A stretch of DNA of 64,000 nt from Psoroptes ovis (GCA_002943765.1 PQWQ01000008.1:1054001-1118000); one strand, 5' to 3'; positions 1 through 12,260 are shown, numbered from the stretch's first letter. Notes: a model not told the origin generated them from the letters alone. Made by a program: numbers and translations.

Positions 1-1173
1 TGTCAATGTCAAAGTTTGAAAATGACATGAAATTTAAAATGATTAATGATAATTAATGATAATGAACCAATCAATGGTTATTTATGATTAATTGAATGAT
101 GTTTGTGTGTTGGTGTGCGTGTGTGTGTGTAGGTGTGTGAACCTATGTGAGCAACACAGGTAAAATTTTTGGGAAAATTTTCGGAAAAAATCATTCGGGA
201 AATTATTCGGTAAATCAAAAAGGTATTCGGACAACGCCCACGCAAGTTGTCAATACGATGTAAGATGTTTGATTTGATATTTTCCGAATCTCCCCTCCCC
301 CAGCATCACCATCACCACCACCGGTTGAAATGACCGAAAATTCAGCGATCATTTGGGAAATGTTTACGGGAAATTTCCCATAAACATCGAATGCATTTCA
401 TGATCACCAAAGAGACACCGTTGATTGAAGATTGTTAATTAATGTCGTGGTGGATGTGGGCAAGCATCGTATTAGCATCGATTAAGCCCTGTAAATCATT
501 TGTGACACACGGTTAACACTCCAAAATGTTACAAAATGTAACTGAATTTATGAAATTTTTGTAACAAAATTTATGGATTTTTTTTTTGTTTATTTTTTGG
601 CCATCAAATTATTACCTCAGTTATACAAGAATATAGATTCAAAATTTTTCGTTTTTGTTGGTTTCACATCCAAAATTTCTACCTGCGCAGAATGCAGCGC
701 AGCACAGGTAGTTTTCAGAAGCAGCGGCATTTGTTGCGCTTGTTGTGTAATCATTAACTCTGCATTAGCACTCAGCAATTCATTTGTTAAACAATTGTTT
801 GTCCAACAATTAATTGTTAACCTTCATTAACCTTCGTTTGATGAAACAATGAAAAAACAATGGTTTTTCATTGTCATATTGAAAAATAAAGGCGTGGATC
901 ATTGAAAGATAATTAATTTGATTTTTTTCTAATGATTTAACCTTGTACTAAAACGCGATGTATAACCTTGTTTTGTTATGGTTGTCGGTGGATGATGATG
1001 ATGGCTTGAAGCATGAAGAAGGTTGGGTAAATTGAAAAAACAATCATTTCATACGTGTGAACAGATACCTGAACGTAGCATTGATTGCAAAGATGCACGC
1101 ACGCACAAACCCTATACCATTGAATAATCAAAGCAACAGTTTCAACGCGTGCTAAAAGGTTTGCATCAATTTT
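1..1173. other. Gene-free AT-rich DNA
   Basis: Nothing coding recognised. Contains a GT-rich microsatellite (about 101-138), a patch of GGGAAATTTTC-type words around 160-220 and 350-390, and otherwise unique-looking AT-rich sequence. Confidence 0.6.
101..138. repeat. GT-rich microsatellite
   Basis: Interrupted (GT)n run with a core of ten or more consecutive GT-type bases at 119-130. Confidence 0.8.
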
Positions 1174-1249
1174 GGTCGTCCGAAAAGTTCTTGATAATTT
1201 TTCAATTGAATCAGTACAATAATTGCCGAACAAACTTTTCGGACAGCCC
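1174..1249. mobile_element. Family A hairpin element
   Basis: Left end GGTCGTCCGAAAAGTTCTTG, right end CTTTTCGGACAGCC, 76 bp overall. Core is not shared with its neighbours. No clear TA duplication. Confidence 0.7.
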
Positions 1250-1667
1250 TGAACCTTCGATTTGTTTTACCTAACCCTTAACCCTTTGTTCACTCAATTA
1301 TTTCATTTTCAAAACCTTTATCGGATCATTTTTGAAAAATTTTGATCAATAAATTTTCGCACATATAAACACACAGAGATAATTATGCCAAGATAAATAA
1401 AGGTAAATAATGATTGAAGATTGAAGGTTCAATGTAATCATTAATTTTAATGATCAATGAGAATGAATGAATTTCATTATTTTTAACCCTTTTAACCCCT
1501 TTTAAAAATCAAAATATTTCGGAGAAAAATCTCTCTTTATGTATCTCTAACTATGGAAATACCTTTCGAAAAATTACCTGTGAAATGAATTCATTTTACA
1601 ATCAAAATGATCACTCATAAATATGTATGTTACCGACGACGACAGGTGTGATAATAATTTTTGGACA

Positions 1668-1738
1668 GTGTCCGTAAAGTTTTTTCGTATTAAAGTGGTA
1701 ATGTCAATTGGGATATCGTCAAAAACTTTCCAGACAAC
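1668..1738. mobile_element. Family A hairpin element
   Basis: Left end GTGTCCGTAAAGTTTTTTCG, right end CAAAAACTTTCCAGACAAC. The arms pair over about 18 bp with mismatches; the core is unique. Confidence 0.65.
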
Positions 1739-1909
1739 CAACCAATGAATAATAATTGAATCATTCATTCATTCATTGATTATCATAGATTGCGCTACGA
1801 TATTGCAATCCTTTTGAATTATTATCATTCGAAGAACAAGAAGAAGCGAGAGAGATAAAAAATCAAAAAATTCAAAGGTTGCCATCTTGAAAGGTGGTTT
1901 TTTAGACGA

Positions 1910-2060
1910 GTGATTTACAGACCCCTAGAAACCGTGCAGGGCCTTGGGTCCAAGAGAAGATCATAAGGTCCCAACTGCCAAGGACCTGGATATCTGTCGA
2001 TTCAGGGAGCCTGGGCTAGGCTTGCGAAAACCGCCAAGACCGGTGACCATGAACAGTTGG
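1910..2060. other. GC-richer segment, no gene recognised
   Basis: About 150 bp noticeably richer in G+C than its surroundings, with short repeated words (GGCCTTGGGTCC, GGACCTGG, GCCTGGGC). It has no long frame and no tRNA-like B box. Probably a decayed repeat or an unrecognised exon remnant. Confidence 0.25.
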
Positions 2061-2293
2061 CGTAAAAAATTCTTAAAATTCCTGCCGAATGATGGCGAAT
2101 AACTGGCGCAGCGAGCAGGATACACCTGAAATCATTGACTAATATTTGACGAATCGTAAGTGCCAATGATTCACATTTTGATTAATTAATTCAATTCAAA
2201 GTTATGCCAGCAATGTTTGAAATGTTTGATTACCTTTTGTAAAAATTAAATTAATGACCTTTCGGTGAAAAAGGGTAGAAAATTCGAATAATT

Positions 2294-2378
2294 GGTTGTC
2301 CGAAAAGTTTTTGACCGATCAAATTAGTGGAAATCAATGGTGATGTCCTATTGGAAATCAGCCAGAACTTTTCGGACA
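2294..2378. mobile_element. Family A hairpin element
   Basis: Left end GGTTGTCCGAAAAGTTTTTG, right end CCAGAACTTTTCGGACAC. 85 bp; the last bases of the right end are diverged. Confidence 0.75.
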
Positions 2379-2579
2379 CGGGAAAATTATTCAGCAATGA
2401 ATAATATGTCAAAAATTCATTTTTCACCTATTCAAGAATCATCATCGTCATTTTTCAAATGACGGATTTCGAAAAAATGAAATGAAACATAAACACCCTG
2501 GTATTTAATCATAGAAATGTATAAATAAACCATTTTTAATCATTTGTGAATGGTGAATCATTCAATCATTGATTTTCGA

Positions 2580-2651
2580 GTTGTCCGAAAAGTTGTTGCG
2601 GAATATTTCGTAAAAAATCATTGAAAAATACGTCATGACTTTCCGGACAGC
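2580..2651. mobile_element. Family A hairpin element
   Basis: Left end GTTGTCCGAAAAGTTGTTG, right end ATGACTTTCCGGACAGC. 72 bp with a core unlike the neighbouring copies. Confidence 0.75.
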
Positions 2652-4151
2652 ACGATGGAAGCCTGTGTGTTCAAAGCCGTGCACCACATGACCAGTGATA
2701 TCATTGATTGCCATCAAATCAATGATATCATTGCTGCATCATCTTCGAAACCGAATCTTCATCATTCCGGATAATCTCGATCTTAAATCATTATTCATTC
2801 GATCATTGGATTCAATGGTGATAATGACGATTAAATAAATGATTTTTGTTTTTAATCAAAGATAAATGAATGATTCAATGATTAATCGAAATCCAAATCG
2901 AACGAATGATGACGACCAATGAATGAATCATTCGAATCAGAATTATCTTCGATCGATGCTCCTGGTGTCAGATCAGATGACGAGATCAGCGAGAGATTCA
3001 GAGCAGGACTTAATTCTTCGATGAGAAACCTCTGAATACCTTGGAGTCTAGGCTCGACCGGTCAACAGGTCTTAAGACGATGAATTGTTCTTAGATTTCA
3101 GTGTTTGTGTGTTTATGATTTGAGAAAAGAAATAAACAAACATTTGAAATCATTTCGAAAATGATTCAAAAATAATCAAAACAATTCAAAACAATAACAA
3201 TCGAAACAAGGTCAAAGGTCAACCGAAAAAAAAATCTTTAAGAATTATGAAAATAAATAAGGAGATATAAAATAAATATTTAAGATGGCATTTATAAACA
3301 TTTTGTTTGTAAACAAACAAATAAACGAATGAATAAATAAACAAATAAATCATTTCTATGAATGTCGGCATCGACATTATCAGTGATTCTCAACCACTGT
3401 GCCGCGACACTTTTGTGCTCGGTGAAATTTCGAAATTGTGCCGCCGCAACAAAAAAAATGGTTGAGAATCACTGTCATAAAGTGAGAGATGAAATGATTC
3501 GAAATGATTTAAAGATAAACAAAGTTTCTTAAGATGGTAATGGATGTATGGATAAATAATGGTAACATTGATCATCGACAACAACAATCAACAACAATCG
3601 ACGATCTAAGACCATCAAAGAACAGTCAAAGACCATCAAAAAAATGAATGATGATAATAATGATGATCATCATCATCAATTGTATTGCTTTGGTCAATTG
3701 ATCTTGATCATCATCATTTCATTTTGATTTGTGGTCTACCATTTTTGATGGATGATTGAAATGGTGAAATGAAATGATTGTTCAAAGTTCAAGAACTTCA
3801 AAGGTGGTTGGATGGATGTGGAAATATTTCATTTTTCTCCTTCACATTCGTGAAGATATTCTCATTATCTAAGGCGTTGACATTGAAAATATTGTTGGTA
3901 AATGATGGTGATTGTATTCGTAAAGATGTTTTTAGAATGATGACCGTCGAAATCGATGTTCGAAGTAGATGAACATTGGATGATGCTTCGAGGCAATTTC
4001 AGAAGATTCTAAGTTTTGTAAACATTGGCCCCAGATGGGCGATTAGGCCAGTCAAACATCTAAGGATAAGGTCGTTTGACCCTAAATATTCTGGAATTAA
4101 TTCACGACATTGACATTGACATCGAAATCGAGAGTTTAAAGTTCAAATAGA
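2652..4151. other. Gene-free DNA around the first family D element
   Basis: Apart from the D element at 3381-3474, this stretch is AT-rich with many ATGATGA/TCATCAT words near 2760-2940 and 3640-3760. A 64-codon open stretch at 3778-3972 has no recognisable features and no supporting context. Confidence 0.5.
3381..3474. mobile_element. Family D hAT-like short element
   Basis: Terminal inverted repeat CAGTGATTCTCAACC / GGTTGAGAATCACTG is perfect over 15 bp, and the interior includes GTGCCGCG words. CAGTG-NTTCTCAAC ends are typical of hAT-superfamily non-autonomous elements (established knowledge). An 8-bp target duplication is not evident. It looks like a shortened relative of the copies at 15164 and 36657. 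Confidence 0.8.
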
Positions 4152-4225
4152 GTTGTCCGAAAAGTTTTCACTGATTGTATGGTAGGGAATCATTGGAAAA
4201 TCGGTAAGAACTTTTAGGACAACCT
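4152..4225. mobile_element. Family A hairpin element
   Basis: Left end GTTGTCCGAAAAGTTTTCAC, right end AAGAACTTTTAGGACAACC. About 74 bp, one mismatch in the conserved right end. It is the element closest to the 3' side of the carrier gene. Confidence 0.75.
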
Positions 4226-4433
4226 TAATGATTGAGGTACAAAAGGGTTAAAATATCAATTAATTTTAAAAAAAATAAAATTTATTCATTTCCAATTAAT
4301 CAAATGAAATATTCAAAAATGAGACAATTATTTTTAATTGAATGAAATGAAATGAATGAATGACAAGTAAACAAAATAAACATCAATTAATACATTCAAA
4401 ACAAACAAACAAACAAAATTATATCACAAAATG

Positions 4434-4439
4434 TTTATT
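4434..4439 (-). terminator. Possible polyadenylation signal of the carrier gene
   Basis: AATAAA on the minus strand, 167 nt past the carrier stop codon. It is the first clean hexamer I noticed downstream, but AT-rich DNA makes chance matches common. Confidence 0.35.
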
Positions 4440-4605
4440 TTTTGTTGTTGTCTAAAACCCTTTGATTACACACAGAGAAAGGCTATACATGATGCACAAC
4501 CCATAATCACAGACAGACAAACTGTTACACACATGTATAACCTTTAAATTATTGCATTGAAAGTCGTGGATCGATATTATTTGAGCTAAGCTGATCAGCA
4601 CAAAA

Positions 4606-5937
4606 TCAACCAGCTGATAGTTGATGGCCATAATTCAGACGTAATTGTTCGTAAATGATGAACACGAGAATTGTATGAGGTCCAATACGCACAAGGGATG
4701 GTAGAAAACCTTTGAAATAACCTCTTAGGCCATATTCATTGTAAAGATTTTTGAATTCATTGATGATTGCATTTTTTGAACATTTTTTCTTCATCAAATT
4801 ATTACCACCATTAGGATCATTGCTGGATGAATTCATTATTCGTGTTTTCAACACATCAAATGGTTGTGTTAGAATTGTACAACAAATACTTGCACAAACA
4901 CTACTGATCACATGTGTTTCAATATTATCATTGGTCATATTAAGCATGTTTGTATTGAAATTATTTCGTAATTTTCCGCTATATTCAATGAGCCAATATT
5001 TAAATTGATCATACATCGCTAATTGACCGATTGTCACCAATATCGATCGACAAATAACCATTGATGAACCACGAAATAATGAACGAAAACCTTCATTCGA
5101 ATAGATATCGGTTAATCCTTGCAGTACGTGACGATAATTACGTTTGAATTTCTTTTCCAATTTAATATCATTTTGCATTCGGACATTGACAACATCGGCC
5201 GGTGTACCGACGAGGCCGCCAAGCGTACCCGATATGGTCGCTATTATCATACGTTCATAGAATGGTAATATCTGGTTCGTCGACATTGTCGTTGATGATG
5301 AAGATTGTTGATGTTGTTGCAGCAATTTTTGTTTGGACATTTCATAAATACCGAAACGTACGGTCGAATAGGTCAACTGGCGAAGGATGGATGCGGTCAG
5401 ACCGCTGTAAAGGGTTAGAAGACCATTTTGTCGTATCAGCTGAACACTGACAGCGAACAATGTTTGTCGACCATTCACAAGGCCATTGGTTTGATAATAA
5501 ACTTTCATCGTATCCAATGGATGTGTGATACATGCTGCACCAGCTGATGCAAGGCCGCCGAAATACCAAAGTGGTACCCGATCTGATGTCGTTGATAACG
5601 ATGAAGATGGTGTCGATGATGATGCGGATGATTGGATGGACGATTGATCTTTCGTAACTGTCGATGTTGATGATAATTTATCTTTAAATTCTAAATACAT
5701 AATGTTTCGTATTAATAAATTCAATTATCAATCAATTACGCATAGATCATATTTGATCAACAATAAAACAATAGATTAATCAGTGAAATAAATTTAACGA
5801 TAGATCACATATTGAGACAAGTACCACATTGATCATTTGAAATATAATAATTGGTATATAAACTTACTTTTTTGTAAAATTAATTGTTTAATCAATAATT
5901 TATTATTATTATATAATTCTATTGGTGATTTTTCCAT
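4606..5937 (-). CDS. SLC25A10: Mitochondrial dicarboxylate carrier (two exons, 384 aa)
   Basis: CDS is the join of 5937-5868 and 5690-4606 on the minus strand. This family exchanges malate, malonate or succinate for phosphate, sulfate or thiosulfate across the mitochondrial inner membrane. Seen in the sequence: three solute-carrier repeats, at about residues 65-145, 168-260 and 283-376. Their signatures are P81-L-D-T-M-K86, P187-A-D-V-V-N192 and P300-F-D-V-L-K305. The second, with Asn in place of Lys/Arg and followed by VRMQND, is typical of the dicarboxylate carrier, as are WYFGGLASAGAACITHPLD at the first repeat and QPFDVLKTRIMN at the third. Family members are usually about 285-300 aa. The excess here is a Ser/Thr-rich N-terminal extension (about residues 28-60) plus Gln/Ser- and Asn-rich insertions between repeats. 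The start is ATG at 5937, because a 23-codon exon ending at a GTAAGT donor joins the main exon in frame (split codon A+AA = Lys). An alternative start within the intron (5724) would give 372 aa. The family call is firm; the exact N-terminus is less certain. Confidence 0.93.
5691..5867 (-). other. Intron of the dicarboxylate carrier gene
   Basis: On the minus strand the donor reads AAAAAA|GTAAGT (GT at 5867-5866) and the acceptor TATTTAG|AATTT (AG at 5692-5691). The intron is 177 nt. Exon 1 leaves one base (A) and exon 2 starts with AA, so the joined codon is Lys and the frame is kept into FKDKLSST. The tract before the acceptor is only weakly pyrimidine-rich. An ATG inside the intron is in frame with exon 2, so a retained-intron product is also possible. 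Confidence 0.75.
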
Positions 5938-6436
5938 TATTATCGATTCAATTAAATGATCAGTGATCAGTTAATAATATGGATTTTGAGAATATGTCTT
6001 AATAAATATTAATAAAATTAGTTGGAAACACAAATGAACATTTGGCGTGATATTCAATTGGATTTCACTTATTGAATGATTTCAATTTTAATTAAATGTT
6101 GATTCAATTAGATGATTTGATTTCTATTTAAATCTTAAATTATGATGATGACGTATTAAGGTTATACTAGCAAGTATTGCTTACTTTGAGCATATGATCA
6201 CAACCATTTGATGTTATTATTGACAAACAAATTCCAATTTAAGATTGAAAATAAAACGAATCAGACGGTTTGTCTTGCACACACCAATCAATGTCTACTG
6301 GATTTACTAAATTTAAGTAATAGAAAAATGATACACAATCAACAAATGTTGATGATGACAATGTTTTCAATAATTATGTCTTCACTTGTTACTTGTCAAT
6401 AACAACTAAAAATTAATAAAAAATGATCGTTGATCT

Positions 6437-6477
<41 letters not shown>
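6437..6477. repeat. ATG trinucleotide microsatellite
   Basis: Uninterrupted (ATG)n of about 13 units between the carrier gene and the first long gene-free stretch. Confidence 0.9.
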
Positions 6478-6478
<1 letters not shown>

Positions 6479-7454
6479 ACATCGATTTCAATGATAAAAT
6501 TCAATATTTTTCTGATGAAATAGAAGACGATTGCTTTGATTGAACGGATTGAATCAATGTTCATTGATTTTCAATTGATCGTACGATGTATTTTCTTCAT
6601 CATTTGTTGATATGAAATTTCCCCAAATTTTTTTGTTTTGGTTTCTTTGTTTACAAATAAATTGTCATAGGAAATATCAGCAAATAGAGATGAGCAGATT
6701 ATTTGCTTAATCATTCGATGGATTTAAATACATTTTTTGTTTGATGATCAATAATTTTAAACTATGAAATATTGTTCAAAGTATTTTTAGAAAAATAAAA
6801 ATTGAAAAAATCAGAAAAGATAAATGTTTGCCCTCGAAAAAAAAATAAAAGGCATGCAAAACAGCTGATGGCAGGAGCCGTTCGTAAAGGACGATTCGAA
6901 ATTTTTTTTTCGAATTTTTTTCCGAAAAATTTTTTTCTCGACGTTCGAAAAAATTATTTCCAGGAATTCCGGGAAATTTTCCGTATTTTTGGTTTTATTT
7001 CATCAAATTTCGGGTGATAATTGGCCCTAAATCGGCAGAAACAAGGCCACTGACCGTTGTTATATTGACTATGGACGAACTTTGATGAAATATCATCACT
7101 TTGACTTGTGAATTTTTATTATCATTCAAAAAAAAAATAGCCACCACAAGCCACCAAATACGACCATTGACCAAAATGGATTCATCCGAAAAAAAAAGTG
7201 AAAAAATTTTTAATCCAAAACAATTCCCGAAAATAATAATCAGAAGAAAAACTGACCAATGAAATCATCTTTATTAAACAATGATAATAAATTCGGATTC
7301 TTCTATGGTGGTGTAATCATCCAATTATTTTTATCATTTTTATTATTATTATCAATAATAATAATAACAATGAAAATGGCAATAAAACAGTGGTGGTTGA
7401 AAATACGACGGTCAACCTAATCGTGGTAAATTGGTGGTCGTGAAATTATTTTAC

Positions 7455-7511
7455 TACTGGTGGTGGTGATGATGATGGTGATGGTGATGTAAATAATAAT
7501 AATAATAATAA
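7455..7511. repeat. Compound GGT/GAT/AAT microsatellite
   Basis: Consecutive short runs of GGT, GAT, GGTGAT and AAT units. Confidence 0.75.
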
Positions 7512-8700
7512 TTCAAAAAATCCTAATCAATTTGTATTAATTTTTCCTTGTATTTCCAGGGATATTTCAATCAAATATTGTTGTTATAATGTTGGATCCA
7601 TCATTGAATTCAAACATTGAATTCATCCATGTATTTGAATGGATCGAATGAGCGAATTTTTGGTGAATTTCGATTCCGATTTCAATTTCAAGATACTTTT
7701 GTTTGTTATTATTATGGTACTGTTTAGATCGATACACATGGATCGATCGAATCCAATTTAATCGAATCGAATTGAATCCAATCGGATTTCAGGAGAATTT
7801 CGAGTGAAATTAAAAATCGATGGAATTACTCCATGATGTAAATAAGCCTCTGAAAAATGTTGGAATGTACATTGCGTACTATACAGGAACAGTTAAACAA
7901 CAACAGCAAGCAACTAATTCAATTCAATGAAAAAAAAAGCAAAAAATCATTTATTTGTGGTTTATAGTTATTATTATTGTTCAATATGATCAATATGATC
8001 GAAAAATATTGTAACAAAATCAATGAATCAATGGATGAATGAATGAATCAATTGAATTTGTTGAGAATCTATGAAAATATAGCCCCAAATACACCTATAG
8101 ACCAACATCAAAAAATGTATCAAATTTTTTGATGGATCAAAAATTAAAATTTCCATCATCGTTGTATGAAATGAATGAATTTCAAACAAGAGAGAAAATC
8201 ATTATAAATGAATGGACATGTTATCATTGTTTGATCAATTTTGAACAGTTTCACCATATCTCTGGCCAATAATCAGATCAAAGAATCTAAGAATTTTGAT
8301 GTTCAATGAAATTTCAAATGTCCAAAGATTAAGAATTATAATAATGGTGATGATATTTGCATTTTATACGGAATATATGGAACAATACAACACATCCAAT
8401 CATTCAATATTATGCCAGATACTCAGATATATCAAATGATATGCTAAAATCATTAGAAATTTATGCTCATATTTGCATCAATCAAGATTAGAGAATTCTT
8501 TTATTCATACTCAACATTAAAACATTCAAATCAGCATTATCACCGCATCCATATACATCAAGAATGGCATCCTAAAACAGAAACAGAATTCCAAAAATGA
8601 TAATAATAATTAGAATAATACATTTGGACATTCGTTATTATTATCATGATCATCATCATCATCGAGATCATATAATGCCAAATGTATCATAATACAAATA

Positions 8701-8782
8701 TTAGGGTGTCCGAAAAGTTCATTCCGCTTAATCAATTGAGAGTTGCTCATGAAAATTGGCCAGAACTTTCCGGACAACCTAA
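8701..8782 (+). mobile_element. Family A1 element with TA duplication
   Basis: Ends TTAGGGTGTCCGAAAAGTTC and CTTTCCGGACAACCTAA, with TA on both sides (8699-8700 and 8783-8784). The core reads ATTCCGCTTAATCAATTGAG, which defines subfamily A1 in forward orientation. 82 bp. Confidence 0.9.
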
Positions 8783-8987
8783 TACATCCACAACTGTCTG
8801 GCCATACAGTAAACATTACATTTGTTATTGTATCAATCGTATCAAAACCAAATAAAACAGAAACAACCGAAAATTATTTTCATATTATTCATCATCATCA
8901 TCATCATCAATATTATTATTATCATCAATGGTTGACTTGTTTTTGATTATTAGAATTATTACTATTATGATTCCAATTACAATTACA

Positions 8988-9066
8988 AGGTTGTCCAGAA
9001 AGTTCTGGCCAATTTTAATGAGCAACTCTCGATTGATTATGCAGAATTAACTTTTCGGACAACCTA
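8988..9066 (-). mobile_element. Family A1 element, reverse orientation
   Basis: Left end AGGTTGTCCAGAAAGTTCTG, right end CTTTTCGGACAACCTAA. The core GCCAATTTTAATGAGCAACT matches A1 read backwards. It lies only about 200 bp from the A1 copy at 8701. Confidence 0.85.
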
Positions 9067-9442
9067 AATACAACTACAAAGATTATTGTTTATTACCATT
9101 CGTTGTTTCTGTGTATTTAATTTTTTTCCAAATTCATTCATTCTGTGGTCCATTTCGTTGTAAATTGTAAGTATTATTTGATATGTTTGTGCCCACAAAA
9201 AATAATTTATTCCATTTTTTTTTCGCAGATATTCACTGATGATGATGATGAATAGAATCAAATACGCAAATCAAACAACAACAGCAAATAATCAAAAAAA
9301 TGATTGAATGAATATGAACCAAAGAAAAACAAACAAAAATGTGGCTAAAGCTTCTAATATTTCATTCCATGTTCGGTTCCATGAATTGATGTGTGTGTAA
9401 TGGTCAATTGAATGTGAAAACAAAATAAAACAAGGCAAAATA

Positions 9443-9523
9443 TTAAACTGTCCGAAAAGTTCATTCCGCTCAATCCAATAGAGTTGCTCATGAAAACCAG
9501 TCAGAACTTTACGGACAACCTAA
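9443..9523 (+). mobile_element. Family A1 element with TA duplication
   Basis: Ends TTAAACTGTCCGAAAAGTTC and CTTTACGGACAACCTAA, flanked by TA at 9441-9442 and 9524-9525. The core ATTCCGCTCAATCCAATAGA is close to the 8701 copy. 81 bp. Confidence 0.88.
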
Positions 9524-10081
9524 TAATATGAGAAATACAATGTTTTGGACAATATACTGAAAAACATATCACCAAATACCACGAACAACAACAACAACAG
9601 CATGCCATGTTAGCATTTTTTCATATTTATCTCAGTGATGATAAGAAGACCCTAGAAGCTTATTCATGGAATAGAAAAATGAAATGAATAAAATCAACAA
9701 CAACGAAAACCGACCAACAAACGAACGAATTCAATGTAAAATTCAAAAGCAAATTGCATGTTACATGATATTTTTCTCATATGTTCCATCATATATCAGA
9801 TACCATGGATCATCAACATCATCATCATATGTGGAAAATCCATGAAACAATAATAATAAGCATAATAATGGAAAAATATGGAAAACAATATTCACAGCAT
9901 TATTATCCAATTCCATTCTATTATTTTCAATAATTCTGCATATGAAATGTGAAACTTGTTCAACGAATTTTCATTATTATTATCATTATTGTTATTCCTA
10001 TCAATTCTCAATCATTCAATTTTCGATATTATTTTTTTTTTTTTTTTGGCCACCGAACATGGAAAAAATGCTTATGTAAAA

Positions 10082-10158
10082 TGATTGTCCGAAAAGTTCA
10101 TTCCGCTTAATCAATAGAGTTGTTCATGAAAATCGGCAAGAACTTTTCGGACAGCCTA
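10082..10158 (+). mobile_element. Family A1 element
   Basis: Left end TGATTGTCCGAAAAGTTCAT, core TCCGCTTAATCAATAGAGTT, right end ACTTTTCGGACAGCCTAA. The left terminus is slightly decayed. Confidence 0.87.
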
Positions 10159-10427
10159 AAATAATTGTAAAGCAAAAATGCATAGAAAAATGCATACGGG
10201 AAAGCAAAAATGTATGTCCAAGATAATGTTTGTATGGACAATGTATTGAATGTCTGGCTATTTTAATGTTTTTGTGAATATTTTAATTCTTGTGGTGTTT
10301 TCACAATTCATATTCATTCAATTCAAAATTCAAATATTGAATTGATTGAATGTGAATGATATGCAGCAACGAACAATTATTCCTTCAACAAACAACGATG
10401 GATAGCGTTGATGGATTTTTTTTATTA

Positions 10428-10507
10428 TTAGGTTGTCCGGAAAGTTCTGGCCAATTTTCATAGGCAGTTCTATTGATTAAGCGGAATGAACTTTACGGAC
10501 AACCTCA
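10428..10507 (-). mobile_element. Family A1 element with TA duplication
   Basis: Starts TTAGGTTGTCCGGAAAGTTC and ends CTTTACGGACAACCTCA, with TA at 10426-10427 and 10508-10509. The core contains GATTAAGCGGAATGAAC, the A1 core read in reverse. 80 bp. Confidence 0.9.
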
Positions 10508-11012
10508 TATTTTACTCTGAAACAACAAACAAACACTCTCTTTGGTCCACACAATAATGGTATTTTGTAGATAAGCATTAGAGATGGCCATTTAAATGAA
10601 AATTTCAATTTATCGCTACATTTTATGTGTGATATCAAGCACAATTATTTGAATGCAAAACAAAACTCTAAAAGTTCATAAAGATAAATAATGAATTAAT
10701 CATTTGAAAAAAATGCAAAAATCAGCTGAAAACAGTAAAGTAAAACTGATTAGAACGGAATTTTCAATTAATTTCAATTAATTAATTACCGAATTAATGA
10801 ATTTTTTTCAAAAAAAAATTTAAAATAATTTCAAAAGTTTAAATTATCTTCGTTCGAACAGATAAAGCCCCTGTTGGACCATTGGTCAATTTTCATTTTG
10901 GGAAAAATGATTCAAACAACCCGAGAAATAACAGGCTCATTGAATGGTCGGTTGATGGTTCGGAAATTGTTTAATGTCGGACATGAAATGAAACTCTCGG
11001 AAACGAAAATTG

Positions 11013-11093
11013 TTGGGTTGTCCCATAAGTTCTTGCTGTTTTTTGAATTTTTTTTCATTCGAAAAACGGCAAGAACTTATGGGACAACCGAAT
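11013..11093. mobile_element. Family B palindromic element
   Basis: Ends TTGGGTTGTCCCATAAGTTC and ACTTATGGGACAACCGAA. Almost the whole 81 bp is self-complementary, the arms meeting at an A/T-rich centre (TTTTTTTCATTCG). Confidence 0.88.
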
Positions 11094-11649
11094 TACATCT
11101 CTGATCATCACTCGTCATCACATTTCATGATGATCGTCATATGATTTATTTCACACATTTTCAATGGGAATTTTTCTCGGAAATTTTTTTTTCATGGAAA
11201 ATTTGCTCCAATTTGGCCCCCTAAGGCACTTACAATTATTTTATCTCGTATTTCGATGAAAGTGTTTTTTTGCGCAAAAATAGAGGAAAATTGATACAAT
11301 TTCTGAAAATTTGATTCAATTCAAAGGCTCAATAATTTCATTTACGATTCAATTCAACATGATTCGTTGATTTTTATGCCAATTCATTGCCATCTTCAAG
11401 ATGATAATCATTCTGAATCATCGGATCAGAGCTTCAGGCTATGTCGTTATAATTTGCGAAAATTTGATAATTTGATGAAATTTAGTGTTGGTGCACTCGG
11501 TGAAAACAATTGAACAATTGAAACAATTTTCATGTTTTGGAAAATTGTTAAATTGTTTCGAGTAAAATTATTCGGGTAAAATTGTTCGTGTAAATTGTTT
11601 GGGTAAATTGAATTTGTGAAAATTTTTGCTTCGCGGTAAAACCATTTTT

Positions 11650-11962
11650 TGAATTGCGGTTTAATCAATTTATGGGCGAAATTTTTGAGAAATTTTCCAG
11701 GAATTTTTGGGTATTTTTCAGAAAATTTTTCAAAAATTTCATAAACTTTACAGAAATTTTCCTTAGCAATTTTTATCCCAGTGTTACAATGGCTCGGTAA
11801 AATTTTCGGAAAAATAAGACGAAAATTGAATTTTCAGGGAAGTTTCCCAAAGAATTTTCTAGGGAAACTTTCGCAAAAATCTTCAACTGTCTCTCGTTCA
11901 TTGGTTTCGAAATTCCCGAGAAAATTTCCCAAAAAAAAAATTTCTCCACTTTGACATTTTCC
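11650..11962. repeat. Cluster of GGAAATTTTCC-type self-complementary words
   Basis: Dense succession of short self-complementary words such as GAAATTTT, TTTTCCGGAAA and GGGAAATTTTC over about 300 bp. The bias leaves frames open on both strands (Phe/Lys/Glu/Asn/Ile-rich), which I do not regard as coding. Confidence 0.55.
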
Positions 11963-12260
11963 ATTGAAAATTCACAGTGTTTTTCTATTTCGTTTATCTT
12001 TGCATTTGATTTTGTTTACATTTTTCATTTATTCATTTATTTATTCATTTATTTGTATTTGTATTTGATTCATTCATTTATTTATGTTTACTTTGTTTCA
12101 ATAATTTATTATTATTATTGTTATTTGAAAAAGAATCAAGAATAAATAAATGAGTGAATACATGTGAATAAATAAATGTTTTGAAAAGTGCCAAACTGAA
12201 AAAGTCAAAGAAAAATTCAGAAAAAAAGTCAATTAATACTCATTAATTTGTGATTACGTA

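Larger units (their letters stand above)
5938..8700. other. Upstream flank of the carrier gene and gene-free DNA
   Basis: No recognisable gene and no hairpin elements. The first few hundred bases should hold the promoter and 5' UTR of the minus-strand carrier gene, but no clear TATA or initiator motif stands out. The rest holds a GAT/ATG microsatellite (6437-6477), a GGT/GAT/AAT-rich stretch (7455-7511), runs of GGAAATTTTCC-like words near 6900-7010, and AT-rich unique sequence. Confidence 0.6.

Noticed and set aside
1921..2050. Possible structured RNA or tRNA in a GC-richer segment
   Set aside because: No GGTTCRANNCC-type B box and no cloverleaf could be drawn.
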